Origin: Bradyrhizobium ontarionense
Lineage (GTDB): Bacteria; Pseudomonadota; Alphaproteobacteria; Rhizobiales; Xanthobacteraceae
Assembly (NCBI RefSeq): GCF_021088345.1
Contig: NZ_CP088156.1
Span: 7,865,001 to 7,929,000, forward strand
DNA: 64,000 bases
Direction of reading: 5' to 3'
Below are positions 45,379-53,996 of this stretch, one piece after another. The notes beneath the pieces are model-generated. The model searched no databases. It saw only the letters and a program-made list of their open reading frames with translations, and was not told the DNA's origin. Within the stretch, counting starts at the first letter, position 1; every line of letters begins with the position of its first letter. Both the position numbers and the translations under genes were made by a program.

Positions 45379-48075
45379 ATGTCGACCTATCGATTGCGGA
45401 ACCTGCTCCTGCCACGATCGATCGCTCTGATCGGAGGGAGTCCTCGATCAAACTCGGTGGGAAAAGCCATTCTCGACAACATCGTGAAGGCGCGGTTCGA
45501 GGGCAAGCTCGGTCTGATCAATTCGCGGTATCCCGAGATCTCCAACATTGCCGCTGTGAGCAGTCTCGCCGATCTGCCGTTCGTGCCAGAACTGGTCGTG
45601 ATCACGACGCCTCCGCAGTCCATTCCAGATCTGGTCGATCGCGCCGGCGCCTTGGGGACAGCAGGCGCGCTGATCATCACGTCCGGTCTTGGACATGGCC
45701 CGGGATCGCTTGCCGACCAAACCGAGAAGGCCGCGCAGAAATACGGCATGCGGCTCGTCGGCCCAAACTGCCTGGGCATCATGATGCCCACCATCAAGCT
45801 CAATGCGAGCTTCTCGGCGCATATGCCGTGCGCCGGCAGCTTGGCGCTCATCTCGCAGTCGGGCGCAATCGCTGCCGGCATGGTGGATTGGGCGGCCCAG
45901 CGCGGAGTCGGGTTCTCCGGGATTGTCTCGATCGGCGATCAGCTGGACGTCGATCTCGCCGATCTCCTGGATCATTTCGCGCTGGATGGCGGGACGCGTG
46001 CCATTCTGCTGTACATCGAGGCCGTCAAGGACGCCCGCAAGTTCATGTCTGCGGCTCGAGCGGCGGCAAGGGTCAAGCCGGTCGTGGTGGTGAAGTCGGG
46101 CCGCGGCGCTGTCGGAGCGAGAGCTGCGGCGACGCACACCGGCGCGTTGGCGGGAGCGGACGCGGTCTATGAAGCTGCCTTTCGCCGTGCCGGCGTTCTG
46201 CGGGTCTCCGATCTGCGCGAGCTGTTCGACTGCGCAGAGACTTTGGGACGGGTGGAGTCGCCGACGGGCAAGAGGCTTGCCATTCTCACCAATGGTGGTG
46301 GAATCGGAGTGCTCGCCGTGGACCGCCTGGTCGAACTCGGAGGTCTGGCGGCAACGCTTTCGCCAGCCGTGCGCGACAAGCTCGACGCCATCCTGCCGCC
46401 GACCTGGTCCGGATCCAACCCCGTCGACATCGTCGGCGATGCGGATGCGGCGCGCTATACCTCCTCGCTCGAAGCGCTGCTGGCGGATCAAGCCAACGAT
46501 GCGATTCTGGTGATGAACGTTCAGACCGCGATTGCATCCGCGAGCGACATTGCCACCGCGGTTACCCAGTTAGTCAGTGCCTACCGGAAACAACATCGCC
46601 GGTGGGCGAAGCCGGTTCTGGCGGCCTGGATCGGTGCGGAGCAGCCGGTCGTGGAAACACTGAGTAGCGCGGGGATTCCAAACTACCCGACCGAGGACGA
46701 TGCCGTCCGCGGCTTCATGCACCTGGTGCGCCATCGTGAGGTGGTCGAATCGCTCGCGGCGGTCCCGCCTGCGATGCCAAGCACCTTTGCGCCTGATGTC
46801 GAATCAGCTCGCAACATCGTCGCATCGGCGCTGGCGGACGGGCGAACCTGGCTCGATCCGGTCGAAATCAGCCGATTGCTGGAGGCCTACGACATCGCGA
46901 TGGTGCCGACGTTCGCCGCCTCGACCATCGATGAAGCGGTCGGTTATTCAAATCAGCTGTTTGCCCAGGGCGCGACCGTCGTGCTCAAGATCCTCTCGCG
47001 CGACATCGTCCACAAGTCCGATGTGGGCGGCGTCGTCCTCAATCTGACCACGGCGGAGGCGGTTCGCAACGCGGCGAATGAGATCATCGCTCGTGCCAAG
47101 GTGCTTCGGCCGGAGGCGCGGATTTCCGGTGTCATCGTGCAGGCGATGATCGTGCGCGCCAAGGCGCGCGAGCTCATCATGGGTATCGCGGATGATCCGA
47201 CGTTCGGGACTGTGGTCGTATTTGGTCGAGGCGGCACGGCTGTCGAGATCATCAACGACAGGGCGCTGGGGTTGCCTCCGCTTGATCTCCATTTGGCGCG
47301 CAATCTGATCGAGCGTACGCGTGTCTCACGGTTGCTGCGCGCGTACCGCGATGTTCCGGCGGTCAAGCCGGACGCGGTCGCGATGGTTCTGGTCAAGCTT
47401 GCGCAGCTCGCTGCTGACATTCCCGAGGTTCGCGAACTCGACATCAATCCCCTGCTCGCAGACGAGAGTGGAGTCATGGCCGTCGATGCGCGGGTCGCCG
47501 TTGGGAAGGTTCCGCCAAAATTCAAGGGATCAGGGCCGTCGAACTTTGCAGTCCGCCCGTATCCGACCCAATGGGAGCGTCATCTCCAGGTGAAGGATGG
47601 ATGGCGCATCTTTGCGCGACCGATCCGGCCCGAGGACGAGCCGATCATCCATGAGTTTCTCAAGCATGTGACTGCCGAGGATCTGCGGCTGCGCTTTTTC
47701 GCGCCGATGAAGGAGTTTACGCACGAGTTCATCGCCCGATTGACGCAGCTCGACTATGCGCGTGCGATGGCGTTCGTGGCACTCGACGAGACCACGAACG
47801 AAATGGTCGGCGTCGTGAGGATCCACTCCGACTCGATCTATGAGAGCGGAGAATATGCAATCCTGCTGCGGTCGGACCTGAAAGGCCGAGGCCTTGGCTG
47901 GGCGTTGATGCAGCTGATCATCGAATATGCGAAGGCGGAAGGCCTCAAGATGATTTCCGGCGACGTGCTGCAGGAAAATATCGTCATGCTGGAAATGTGC
48001 AGAAGTCTCGGTTTCGAGGTCAAAACTGACCCGACGGAGCGCGATCTGTGCAACGTCAAGCTGCGACTATCGTGA
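45379..48075 (+). CDS. ADP-forming acyl-CoA ligase fused to GNAT domain (Pat-like)
   Basis: 898 residues. Domains: CoA-binding (FVPELVVITTPPQSIPD), succinyl-CoA-ligase-like (VGPNCLGIMMP, GSLALISQSGAIAAGM, THTGALAGAD), ATP-grasp (GGVVLNLTTAEAV, VRELDINPLLADES), and a C-terminal GNAT domain (about residues 740-898, ILLRSDLKGRGLGWALMQLII). Such proteins are protein lysine acetyltransferases of acyl-CoA synthetases in Rhodopseudomonas (Pat) and E. coli (YfiQ); the ligase part is usually inactive. ATG at 45379 follows CAGGACG; another ATG lies at 45364. Confidence 0.9.
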   Translation: MSTYRLRNLLLPRSIALIGGSPRSNSVGKAILDNIVKARFEGKLGLINSRYPEISNIAAVSSLADLPFVPELVVITTPPQSIPDLVDRAGALGTAGALIITSGLGHGPGSLADQTEKAAQKYGMRLVGPNCLGIMMPTIKLNASFSAHMPCAGSLALISQSGAIAAGMVDWAAQRGVGFSGIVSIGDQLDVDLADLLDHFALDGGTRAILLYIEAVKDARKFMSAARAAARVKPVVVVKSGRGAVGARAAATHTGALAGADAVYEAAFRRAGVLRVSDLRELFDCAETLGRVESPTGKRLAILTNGGGIGVLAVDRLVELGGLAATLSPAVRDKLDAILPPTWSGSNPVDIVGDADAARYTSSLEALLADQANDAILVMNVQTAIASASDIATAVTQLVSAYRKQHRRWAKPVLAAWIGAEQPVVETLSSAGIPNYPTEDDAVRGFMHLVRHREVVESLAAVPPAMPSTFAPDVESARNIVASALADGRTWLDPVEISRLLEAYDIAMVPTFAASTIDEAVGYSNQLFAQGATVVLKILSRDIVHKSDVGGVVLNLTTAEAVRNAANEIIARAKVLRPEARISGVIVQAMIVRAKARELIMGIADDPTFGTVVVFGRGGTAVEIINDRALGLPPLDLHLARNLIERTRVSRLLRAYRDVPAVKPDAVAMVLVKLAQLAADIPEVRELDINPLLADESGVMAVDARVAVGKVPPKFKGSGPSNFAVRPYPTQWERHLQVKDGWRIFARPIRPEDEPIIHEFLKHVTAEDLRLRFFAPMKEFTHEFIARLTQLDYARAMAFVALDETTNEMVGVVRIHSDSIYESGEYAILLRSDLKGRGLGWALMQLIIEYAKAEGLKMISGDVLQENIVMLEMCRSLGFEVKTDPTERDLCNVKLRLS

Positions 48076-48086
48076 TCGGGGGCTCG

Positions 48087-48590
48087 TCAAGGTGACGGCG
48101 CGCCTTCCGTCGGCGAGTTCGCAGACGTGGTGTCGGGGGTGTCGTGCGAACGCAGATTCCTGATGATTATCGTTGCGAGCGGAATGATGAGAAGGGGAAT
48201 GAGATTGTTCAGAGGATGGTTGATCACGCTCGAAACCCGGGATTGCAAGGATCGTGCTTCGATTTGTAGTGCGTCCATCGACGATGAATGGATTTCATTC
48301 GCCAGCTCGAGTTCGCGACCGGATGGGTTTCGGGCTGCGAAGGCAAGCAGGATAGCAGCGATTCCGAAGTTGCTGGCGCCGAGCGCTGCAGCCGCCACGA
48401 CCGCAGACGTGACCTGCACCAATGCAAGATAGGCCGCCAGCTCGAACATCAGAAGGCCAAATACGGCAATCAGCGCCGCAAAAGCACGCAGTCCGAGCCC
48501 GACGAGCAGGTGCCGAAGCCTGATGTCGGCGATCACCCGGTCCGTACGCCAAAGCAGGCGCACATGCTTAATGACATTGTCAGTATCCAC
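48087..48590 (-). CDS. phage-holin-like / YqjE-type small membrane protein
   Basis: 167 residues. Two adjacent hydrophobic helices (AFAALIAVFGLLMFELAAYLAL and VTSAVVAAAALGASNFGIAAILLAF) are followed by a polar helix and another hydrophobic stretch, LNNLIPLLIIPLATIIIRN. The GTG start lies directly after the TAA of the upstream gene with AGGAG seven bases before. Probably forms an operon with the DUF883-like protein. Confidence 0.72.
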   Translation of the reverse strand: MDTDNVIKHVRLLWRTDRVIADIRLRHLLVGLGLRAFAALIAVFGLLMFELAAYLALVQVTSAVVAAAALGASNFGIAAILLAFAARNPSGRELELANEIHSSSMDALQIEARSLQSRVSSVINHPLNNLIPLLIIPLATIIIRNLRSHDTPDTTSANSPTEGAPSP

Positions 48591-48863
48591 TTAAGTTCTC
48601 CTGAATAGGAGGCCAACGACGATACCAAGCGCAAATGCCGAGGCCGTCGCCATGATCGGATGTGCCCGGACCAGCTGCTTCGGATGAAAGTCGGCCTCGG
48701 TCAGAGCTGCGCCCAGAGCCTCGATCGTCGTATAGAGCGAGACGGCAGCCGGTTGAGCGTGGGAACTCGATTGCCCCGCCTCGCCGGCCATCCGCAGCAG
48801 CCGGCCTAGCTCCCGCGTCACACGGTCCAGCTCATGATTAAGTGTTGTCGAGTCGATGGCCAT
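48591..48863 (-). CDS. DUF883/ElaB-like membrane-anchored protein
   Basis: 90 residues. Polar coiled-coil-like N-terminus (LNHELDRVTRELGRLLRMAGEAG) and a C-terminal hydrophobic anchor ending in GIVVGLLFRRT, the layout of ElaB/YqjD. Such proteins bind stalled ribosomes to the inner membrane in E. coli. FNR-type boxes lie upstream. Starts after AGGGCAAAAC. Confidence 0.7.
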   Translation of the reverse strand: MAIDSTTLNHELDRVTRELGRLLRMAGEAGQSSSHAQPAAVSLYTTIEALGAALTEADFHPKQLVRAHPIMATASAFALGIVVGLLFRRT

Positions 48864-48912
48864 GTTTTGCCCTATGGTCGATTGAACTGTAGAACACAGC
48901 CCCGATGGAAGC

Positions 48913-48926
48913 TTGATTTCGCTCAA
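48913..48926. promoter_or_regulatory. FNR/FixK-type box TTGATTTCGCTCAA
   Basis: TTGAT-N4-CTCAA. Its centre is about 56 bases before the start of the DUF883-like gene, one of two boxes in this divergent gap. Confidence 0.55.
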
Positions 48927-48943
48927 CCGTTCGCGCCGAGCCG

Positions 48944-48957
48944 TTGACACAGATCAA
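48944..48957. promoter_or_regulatory. FNR/FixK-type box TTGACACAGATCAA
   Basis: TTGAC-N4-ATCAA. Its centre lies 50 bases before the Mla permease ATG at 49000. It is close to the gene, so the leader would be very short. Confidence 0.52.
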
Positions 48958-48999
48958 GCGAGGCAGATTGGCGCGATTTAGGAACGGGTAGGCCTCGAC

Positions 49000-50160
49000 A
49001 TGCCATGTGACGGAGATATCCAATTGCGGACCCATCCAGGTCTGACCGCCGAAGCAACGGGAGAGCTGCTAGAACTCCGTCCTAGCGGGCCCTGGATTTC
49101 CCTCAACGTGGCAGAGCTCGAAAATTTAACGGGTTCAGTCGGCGCTGAGGTCGGCCACGCGAGGACAGTGAAGCTCGATCTCGGCGCCGTCAGCGAGATC
49201 GATACGGTCGGTGCCTGGTTGCTGGAAAAGCTGACCCGTCGGGCTGCCGCGGACGGCCGCCCGGTCGAGATGACCGGTGTCGCGGAGCATTACGCCGGAC
49301 TCGTCGAAGAGGTTCGACAGGTCAATCGGCGAGCGATAACGCCGGCGCCAAAGCAGAACCCCGCTGTGGCCAAGCTCTCCGATCTCGGCCGCTCGACGTT
49401 TGGTGCCGCCCAGGACGTCGCCGTCTTTCTGGATATGATTGCCGCGCTGTCGTTTGCGCTGTTGCGGGCGCTGCGTCGGCCGGGATCGTTGCGTATCACA
49501 TCGTTGGTATATCAGATGTACCGCATTGGGTGGCAAGCCATCCCGATCGTGGTGTTGATCACGTTCTTGATTGGAGCAATCATCGCCCAGCAGGGAATCT
49601 TTCATTTTCGACGCTTCGGCGCCGAGTCGTATGTCGTCGACATGGTGGGAATTCTGGTGCTGCGCGAGCTCGGCGTCCTGATCGTCGCGATCATGGTAGC
49701 GGGGCGATCTGGAAGCGCATATACGGCCGAAATTGGGTCAATGAAGATGCGCGAGGAGATCGATGCGCTCTCGACGATGGGGCTCGATCCGGTCGAGGTT
49801 CTGATTTTGCCTCGGATCGTCGCTTTGATCCTGACTTTGCCGATCTTGGCTTTTATCGGCTCGATGGCGGCACTGTATGGTGGAGGGCTGGTTGCTCAGC
49901 TCTATGGAGGCATGGGGCCGGCGATCTTCATCGCACGGCTGCACGAGGCGGTTTCAGTCACGCATTTCGAAGTGGGGATGTGGAAGGCGCCATTCATGGC
50001 GTTGGTGATCGGCGTCGTTGCGTGCAGCGAAGGACTTCGCGTCAAGGGCAGTGCCGAGTCGCTGGGCCAGCAGACGACGACGTCGGTCGTAAAGTCCATC
50101 TTTCTCGTCATCGTGCTCGATGGTCTGTTCGCCGTGTTCTTTGCGTCCATTGGAATGTAG
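49000..50160 (+). CDS. mlaE: MlaE-type permease with N-terminal STAS domain
   Basis: 386 residues. Residues 1-120 form a STAS-like domain (KLDLGAVSEIDTVGAWLLEKL). The rest is the MlaE/YrbE permease with VLITFLIGAIIAQQGIFHF, LVLRELGVLIVAIMVAGRSGSAYTAEIG and MKMREEIDALSTMGLDPVEVL. MlaE-type permeases form the inner-membrane part of phospholipid transporters; the STAS fusion is seen in some proteobacteria. Overlaps mlaF by almost no space. Confidence 0.9.
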   Translation: MPCDGDIQLRTHPGLTAEATGELLELRPSGPWISLNVAELENLTGSVGAEVGHARTVKLDLGAVSEIDTVGAWLLEKLTRRAAADGRPVEMTGVAEHYAGLVEEVRQVNRRAITPAPKQNPAVAKLSDLGRSTFGAAQDVAVFLDMIAALSFALLRALRRPGSLRITSLVYQMYRIGWQAIPIVVLITFLIGAIIAQQGIFHFRRFGAESYVVDMVGILVLRELGVLIVAIMVAGRSGSAYTAEIGSMKMREEIDALSTMGLDPVEVLILPRIVALILTLPILAFIGSMAALYGGGLVAQLYGGMGPAIFIARLHEAVSVTHFEVGMWKAPFMALVIGVVACSEGLRVKGSAESLGQQTTTSVVKSIFLVIVLDGLFAVFFASIGM

Positions 50161-50162
50161 CA

Positions 50163-50942
50163 ATGGATGATATCGGGTTATCCAGCGCCATCCGTGTCAC
50201 CGATCTGGTTGTCGGATTCGGTCGGCAGATTGTCCTCAACGGATTGTGCTTGGAAGTTCGCCGCGGTGAGATTCTAGGGCTGGTCGGGGCGTCCGGTGGT
50301 GGAAAATCCGTCCTGATGCGGACGATCATTGGTCTCATCCCGAGGCGAAGCGGGACGATCGAGGTCATGGGGACACCGGTCGGCGGCGCAGGAGAGCGTG
50401 CCACGCAGAATGCGGCGGCCCGCTGGGGCATTTTGTTTCAGCAGGGCGCGCTGTTCTCGTCACTGACAGTCAAGCAGAATGTCCAGTTTCCGCTGCGCGA
50501 GAATCGCCAGATGTCGCAGGAGCTGATGGACGAGATCGCGACCGCAAAGCTCGAGATGGTCGGCCTGCGGGCGGAGGATGGCGACAAATTTCCGGCCGAA
50601 CTGTCTGGCGGCATGACGAAGCGCGCTGCGCTGGCGCGGGCCCTCGCGCTCGATCCAGCGATCGTGTTTCTCGACGAGCCGACGTCCGGCCTCGATCCGA
50701 TCTCCGCCGGTGATTTCGACGTCCTGATCAAGACCCTTCAGCGGACGCTGGGACTGACCGTCTTCATGGTGACGCACGACCTGGCCAGCCTCAATACGGT
50801 CTGCGACCGGGTCGCTGCATTGGCCGACGGCAAGATTGTCGCAATTGGCCCGATGAGCGATCTGCTTCGATCAGAACATCCCTGGGTCAAGGCCTACTTC
50901 CATGGCAAGCGATCGCAGATGCTGCAACCAAAAGCGAGTTGA
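50163..50942 (+). CDS. mlaF: MlaF-type ABC ATPase
   Basis: 259 residues. Walker A GASGGGKSVLM near residue 42, Q-loop LFQQGALFSSLTVKQNV, signature LSGGMTKRAALARALA, Walker B IVFLDEPTSGLDP. The MlaF-type GALF and KRAALARAL elements are clear. ATG two bases after the mlaE stop. Supplies energy for lipid movement. Confidence 0.93.
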   Translation: MDDIGLSSAIRVTDLVVGFGRQIVLNGLCLEVRRGEILGLVGASGGGKSVLMRTIIGLIPRRSGTIEVMGTPVGGAGERATQNAAARWGILFQQGALFSSLTVKQNVQFPLRENRQMSQELMDEIATAKLEMVGLRAEDGDKFPAELSGGMTKRAALARALALDPAIVFLDEPTSGLDPISAGDFDVLIKTLQRTLGLTVFMVTHDLASLNTVCDRVAALADGKIVAIGPMSDLLRSEHPWVKAYFHGKRSQMLQPKAS

Positions 50943-50945
50943 GAG

Positions 50946-52049
50946 ATGGAAACGCGTGCGCCATTCGCGGTGATCGGCGGCTTTGTGATGGCGGCCATCG
51001 TCGCGGTCTTCGGCTTCGTCTACTGGCTCAACAATACCGGCGGACTCGGGCCGCGCGCGACCTATCACGTACAATTCGAGGGCTCTGTGCCCGGCCTCCT
51101 GGTTGGTGCTGCGGTTTTGTTCAACGGAATTCGGGTCGGCGAGGTGACTGACCTCGGTTTGGCGCCCGAGAATCCGCGCCGGGTCAATGCAACGATCTCC
51201 GTCGCGTCGGCGACCCCCGTGCGTTCAGACACCAAGGTTGGCCTGGAATTCCAGGGGTTGACGGGTGTGCCAGTGATCGCGCTCGAGGGCGGCGCATCGA
51301 CCGTCGGGTCGGGCCCGGTATCGACCTTGATGGCAGAGCCGGGCGCGGGACAGAGCATGACGCAGGCGGCTCGCGATGCCTTGCGGCGCGTTGACGCGGT
51401 GCTTGCGGAAAACGCCGGACCGCTGAAGGATACGATTGCCAATCTCAAGACGTTCTCGGACGGTCTGGCTCGGAATACCGGAAAGCTCGATGGGATCGTC
51501 GCGGGGCTGGAGAAGTTGACGGGCGGCGGTGCGCCGGTACAGAAGGTCACCTATGATCTGACGGCACCACGAAATCCCGGGCCGGTAAACAAGACCATCA
51601 AGGGCCAGCTCGCCATTCCCGAGCCGACGGCCGTCGCGATGCTGCAGACCCAGCGCATGCTGTTTTCGCCGGCAAAGGAATATCCGGGGTTTGGCGATTT
51701 CTTGTGGGCAGACAGCATTCCGAAACTGCTTCAGTCCCGGCTGATCGATACGTTCGAAAACTACGACGTTGCTCATGCTCCGCTGCGAACTTCGGATATC
51801 GGCCAGCCGGAATTTCAGTTGCTGATCGACGTCCGGCGCTTCCGGATCGCCACAGATGGCGGAGCTCGGGTGGAAATCGGATTGTCGGCCCGTCTGGTCG
51901 ACAAGGCCGGAAAGGTCATCGCGTCGCGGCTGTTTGACGACAGCCAGCAGCTTGTTCAAGTCGATCCAACTGATTCCGTCGCAGCCTTCGATCAAGCCTT
52001 CGGCCGGGTTGCGACGTCGATTTTGACATGGACCTTACAAGCACTCTAG
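50946..52049 (+). CDS. mlaD: MCE-domain protein fused to PqiC-like auxiliary domain
   Basis: 367 residues. One N-terminal transmembrane helix, an MCE domain (about residues 38-115, VQFEGSVPGLLVGAAVLFNGIRVGEV), then a helical linker and a C-terminal half (about 205-360) resembling the ABC-transport auxiliary lipoprotein PqiC (DUF330), for example ILVRRFRIATDGGARVEIG-like content. MCE rings carry lipids in the periplasm. The fusion puts two normally separate parts in one chain. Starts three bases after mlaF. Confidence 0.88.
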   Translation: METRAPFAVIGGFVMAAIVAVFGFVYWLNNTGGLGPRATYHVQFEGSVPGLLVGAAVLFNGIRVGEVTDLGLAPENPRRVNATISVASATPVRSDTKVGLEFQGLTGVPVIALEGGASTVGSGPVSTLMAEPGAGQSMTQAARDALRRVDAVLAENAGPLKDTIANLKTFSDGLARNTGKLDGIVAGLEKLTGGGAPVQKVTYDLTAPRNPGPVNKTIKGQLAIPEPTAVAMLQTQRMLFSPAKEYPGFGDFLWADSIPKLLQSRLIDTFENYDVAHAPLRTSDIGQPEFQLLIDVRRFRIATDGGARVEIGLSARLVDKAGKVIASRLFDDSQQLVQVDPTDSVAAFDQAFGRVATSILTWTLQAL

Positions 52050-52076
52050 CTCGATGCGCCCATCGACTGAACGAGC

Positions 52077-52391
52077 CTATTCCAGGCTCTTCAGATAGGA
52101 CAGCAGGTCGTGGATCTGCGCCGGCGCAAGTTCGAATTGCGGCATCGCTGGGTGACCAGTGACAATTCCCTCGGCGAGCGCCTCGCCCAGTGTTTCGATC
52201 GGATAATGCAAGTGCAGGGTTCGAAAGGGAGGGGCCGGCTTGAAAGGACTTTCTCCGGCCCGGCCGATCGCGTGACAGCGCGCACAATTCGCCTTGGCGT
52301 AGGCACGCCCGCGCTGTTCCGGCGTCGATGCAGCATAGGACGGCAGGGTCATCGATACCGTCACAAGAAGGCAGAAAACAAATCGCTGCAT
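52077..52391 (-). CDS. small cytochrome c
   Basis: 104 residues. A signal peptide ends near SYAAS, the heme site is CARCH, and the methionine ligand is in HPAMPQFEL. The last helix is HDLLSYLKSLE. An FNR-type box in the divergent gap suggests low-oxygen expression. Electron partners are not evident. Confidence 0.87.
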   Translation of the reverse strand: MQRFVFCLLVTVSMTLPSYAASTPEQRGRAYAKANCARCHAIGRAGESPFKPAPPFRTLHLHYPIETLGEALAEGIVTGHPAMPQFELAPAQIHDLLSYLKSLE

Positions 52392-52453
52392 GCATTAGGT
52401 CCATCGGCGCGGGACATTTTACCGTCACGATAGGGCCACGATTGCTCGCTCGT

Positions 52454-52467
52454 TTGATTTGAATCAA
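52454..52467. promoter_or_regulatory. FNR/FixK-type box TTGATTTGAATCAA
   Basis: Perfect symmetry of arms TTGAT and ATCAA. It is centred about 70 bases from the starts of both the cytochrome c gene and fnrN, so it could serve both and make fnrN autoregulated. Confidence 0.7.
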
Positions 52468-52532
52468 CCGGAACTTCGAGCATCCGTTAGAATGCAACCA
52501 TCCTCCTTGCGCTTGGCCCAGCGGAGCCCTGT

Positions 52533-53246
52533 ATGAAGACGCCTCTTGTCGCAGTCGATTTCCACGGCCAGGCCTGCGCCGATTGTGCAGTGCGGGGATT
52601 CAGTGTCTGTGCATCGCTAGACCAGTTCGAGATGCGCGAATTCGAGCAGCTGAGCCGCCGGGCGCATTTTGCGACCTGCGAGACGGTTTTCGCGCAAGAA
52701 GATACATCTTCATGTTTCTACAATCTGCTCGACGGGGTGATGCGGCTTTACAAGCTGCTGCCCGACGGTCGAAGGCAGATCGTCGGTTTCGTCCTGCCTG
52801 GTGATTTCGTCGGCATGACCACCGAAGAACGACACGGGTTTTCCGCTGATGCAATCGGCCCCGTAACCGTCTGCCAGTTCGCGAAGGTGCCGTTTACCCG
52901 TTTCGCCGAAGACAAGCCTAATCTCTTGCGCCGGATGAACGAACTGGCTGTCCAGGAGCTCAATCAGGCGCGAGACCACATGGTTCTGCTGGGTCGCCGG
53001 TCGGCCGAGGAAAAGGTCGCGACCTTCCTCATCGGTTGGAGGGACCGGTTGCTCGAACTTCGGGGGCCTTCCAGCATCGTGCCCCTGCCGATGAGCCGGC
53101 AGGACATCGCCGATTATCTCGGCCTCACCATCGAGACGGTCAGCCGAACGTTCACGAAGCTCGAGCGGGAAGGAATCATCGCCATACTTCAGGGAGGCGT
53201 CTCACTGCGGGATTCGGCGCGCGCTGAAGCACTGGCTGCCGCCTGA
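52533..53246 (+). CDS. fnrN: FnrN/AadR-type oxygen-sensing regulator
   Basis: 237 residues of the Crp/Fnr superfamily. Three N-terminal cysteines at 15, 18 and 26 (C-x2-C-x7-C) plus Cys114 fit the 4Fe-4S cluster of Fnr-type sensors. The HTH reads MSRQDIADYLGLTIETVSRTF, with the E-x-x-S-R pattern that recognises TTGA. It is expected to activate genes with TTGA-N6-TCAA boxes when oxygen is low. One box lies in its own promoter region. Confidence 0.93.
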   Translation: MKTPLVAVDFHGQACADCAVRGFSVCASLDQFEMREFEQLSRRAHFATCETVFAQEDTSSCFYNLLDGVMRLYKLLPDGRRQIVGFVLPGDFVGMTTEERHGFSADAIGPVTVCQFAKVPFTRFAEDKPNLLRRMNELAVQELNQARDHMVLLGRRSAEEKVATFLIGWRDRLLELRGPSSIVPLPMSRQDIADYLGLTIETVSRTFTKLEREGIIAILQGGVSLRDSARAEALAAA

Positions 53247-53277
53247 CGCTCACGCAAGTCGAGGCTCGGACTAGCAT

Positions 53278-53291
53278 TTGATCTGGGTCAA
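53278..53291. promoter_or_regulatory. FNR/FixK-type box TTGATCTGGGTCAA
   Basis: TTGAT-N4-GTCAA, about 63 bases before the ATG of the 34-residue protein. Spacing allows a 22-base leader. Confidence 0.6.
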
Positions 53292-53347
53292 AGACTGCCG
53301 CACAGCCGTTGGGGAACAATGTCTCAAACTCTAATGGGGAGAGAGAC

Positions 53348-53452
53348 ATGCCGTTTGATGCCATGGTGGTCAGCTTTGCGGTGGTGGGGGTTTTCGTTGT
53401 GTTTGCCGGCGTTCTGCTTTGGGCGGACTCGCAGACGAAGCATCGCGTCTGA
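53348..53452 (+). CDS. 34-residue single-pass membrane protein
   Basis: ATG at 53348 after GGGGAGAGAGAC. The product is one hydrophobic helix (VSFAVVGVFVVFAGVLLWA) with a short polar tail. The FNR-type box and ribosome site support a real low-oxygen-induced small protein, perhaps a subunit of a membrane complex. No relative is recognised. Confidence 0.6.
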   Translation: MPFDAMVVSFAVVGVFVVFAGVLLWADSQTKHRV

Positions 53453-53996
53453 GCCCGAGGGCGGCGAAGCCGAAAGGCCTCTGCGACGAGCATTCTGCGA
53501 CTAGCATCGGGCCCACCGACCCTCGGAAGGGGGAGTGTTGATTCTCGGCGACGACGGGCCTTGAAATAAACGGCTGTTCTGGACCGGCGGAAACGCCCGG
53601 AGGGCTTTCGCCTTCCGGCGGTAAAATTCGTTCCCTCGGGTGCATTTCAGCGGACGGCTGACGCCGTACGAACACCAGCTAAACCATTGTTGCGTGTGCA
53701 GCTTTGGATTTGATGTTTGCATCACTGACCCGCCGGGCAAGCGATGCAAGCCTCAAATCCGCTGCATGAGCGTTTTTCTTATCCTATTGGTCTTCGCGGT
53801 ATTTTCCTGGACAATCTGCCGATCTGCCGTATTCCGAAGCGGAGCGGAAATCGAGGGATCGGCGGTCGCGAGGCCGAGGGAACGTCTTTGCCGGAGCCTG
53901 TAGGCGTGGCCGTGGTCCCTTGACATCCGTGGGGCCGGGTCATCGGCTTTCGACATCTCCCTTGGCCGGCGGGATATGACGCCTGGGAGATGCAGC
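53453..53996. other. intergenic region with repeats, no convincing gene
   Basis: About 540 bases. A 14-base tandem pair lies at 53480-53507 (TCTGCGACGAGCAT then TCTGCGACTAGCAT). A hairpin lies at 53597-53618 (CCGGAGGGC / GCCTTCCGG). A 45-residue hydrophobic frame at 53766-53903 lacks a ribosome site. Confidence 0.5.
53597..53618. repeat. strong hairpin in intergenic space
   Basis: CCGGAGGGC and GCCTTCCGG pair over nine bases (one G-T) around a TTTC loop. No poly-T follows, so it is probably a dispersed palindromic repeat rather than a terminator. Confidence 0.45.

Noticed and set aside
53766..53903. 45-residue hydrophobic frame before the second Crp/Fnr gene
   Set aside because: No ribosome site upstream and a basic, arginine-rich tail; not strong enough to call.
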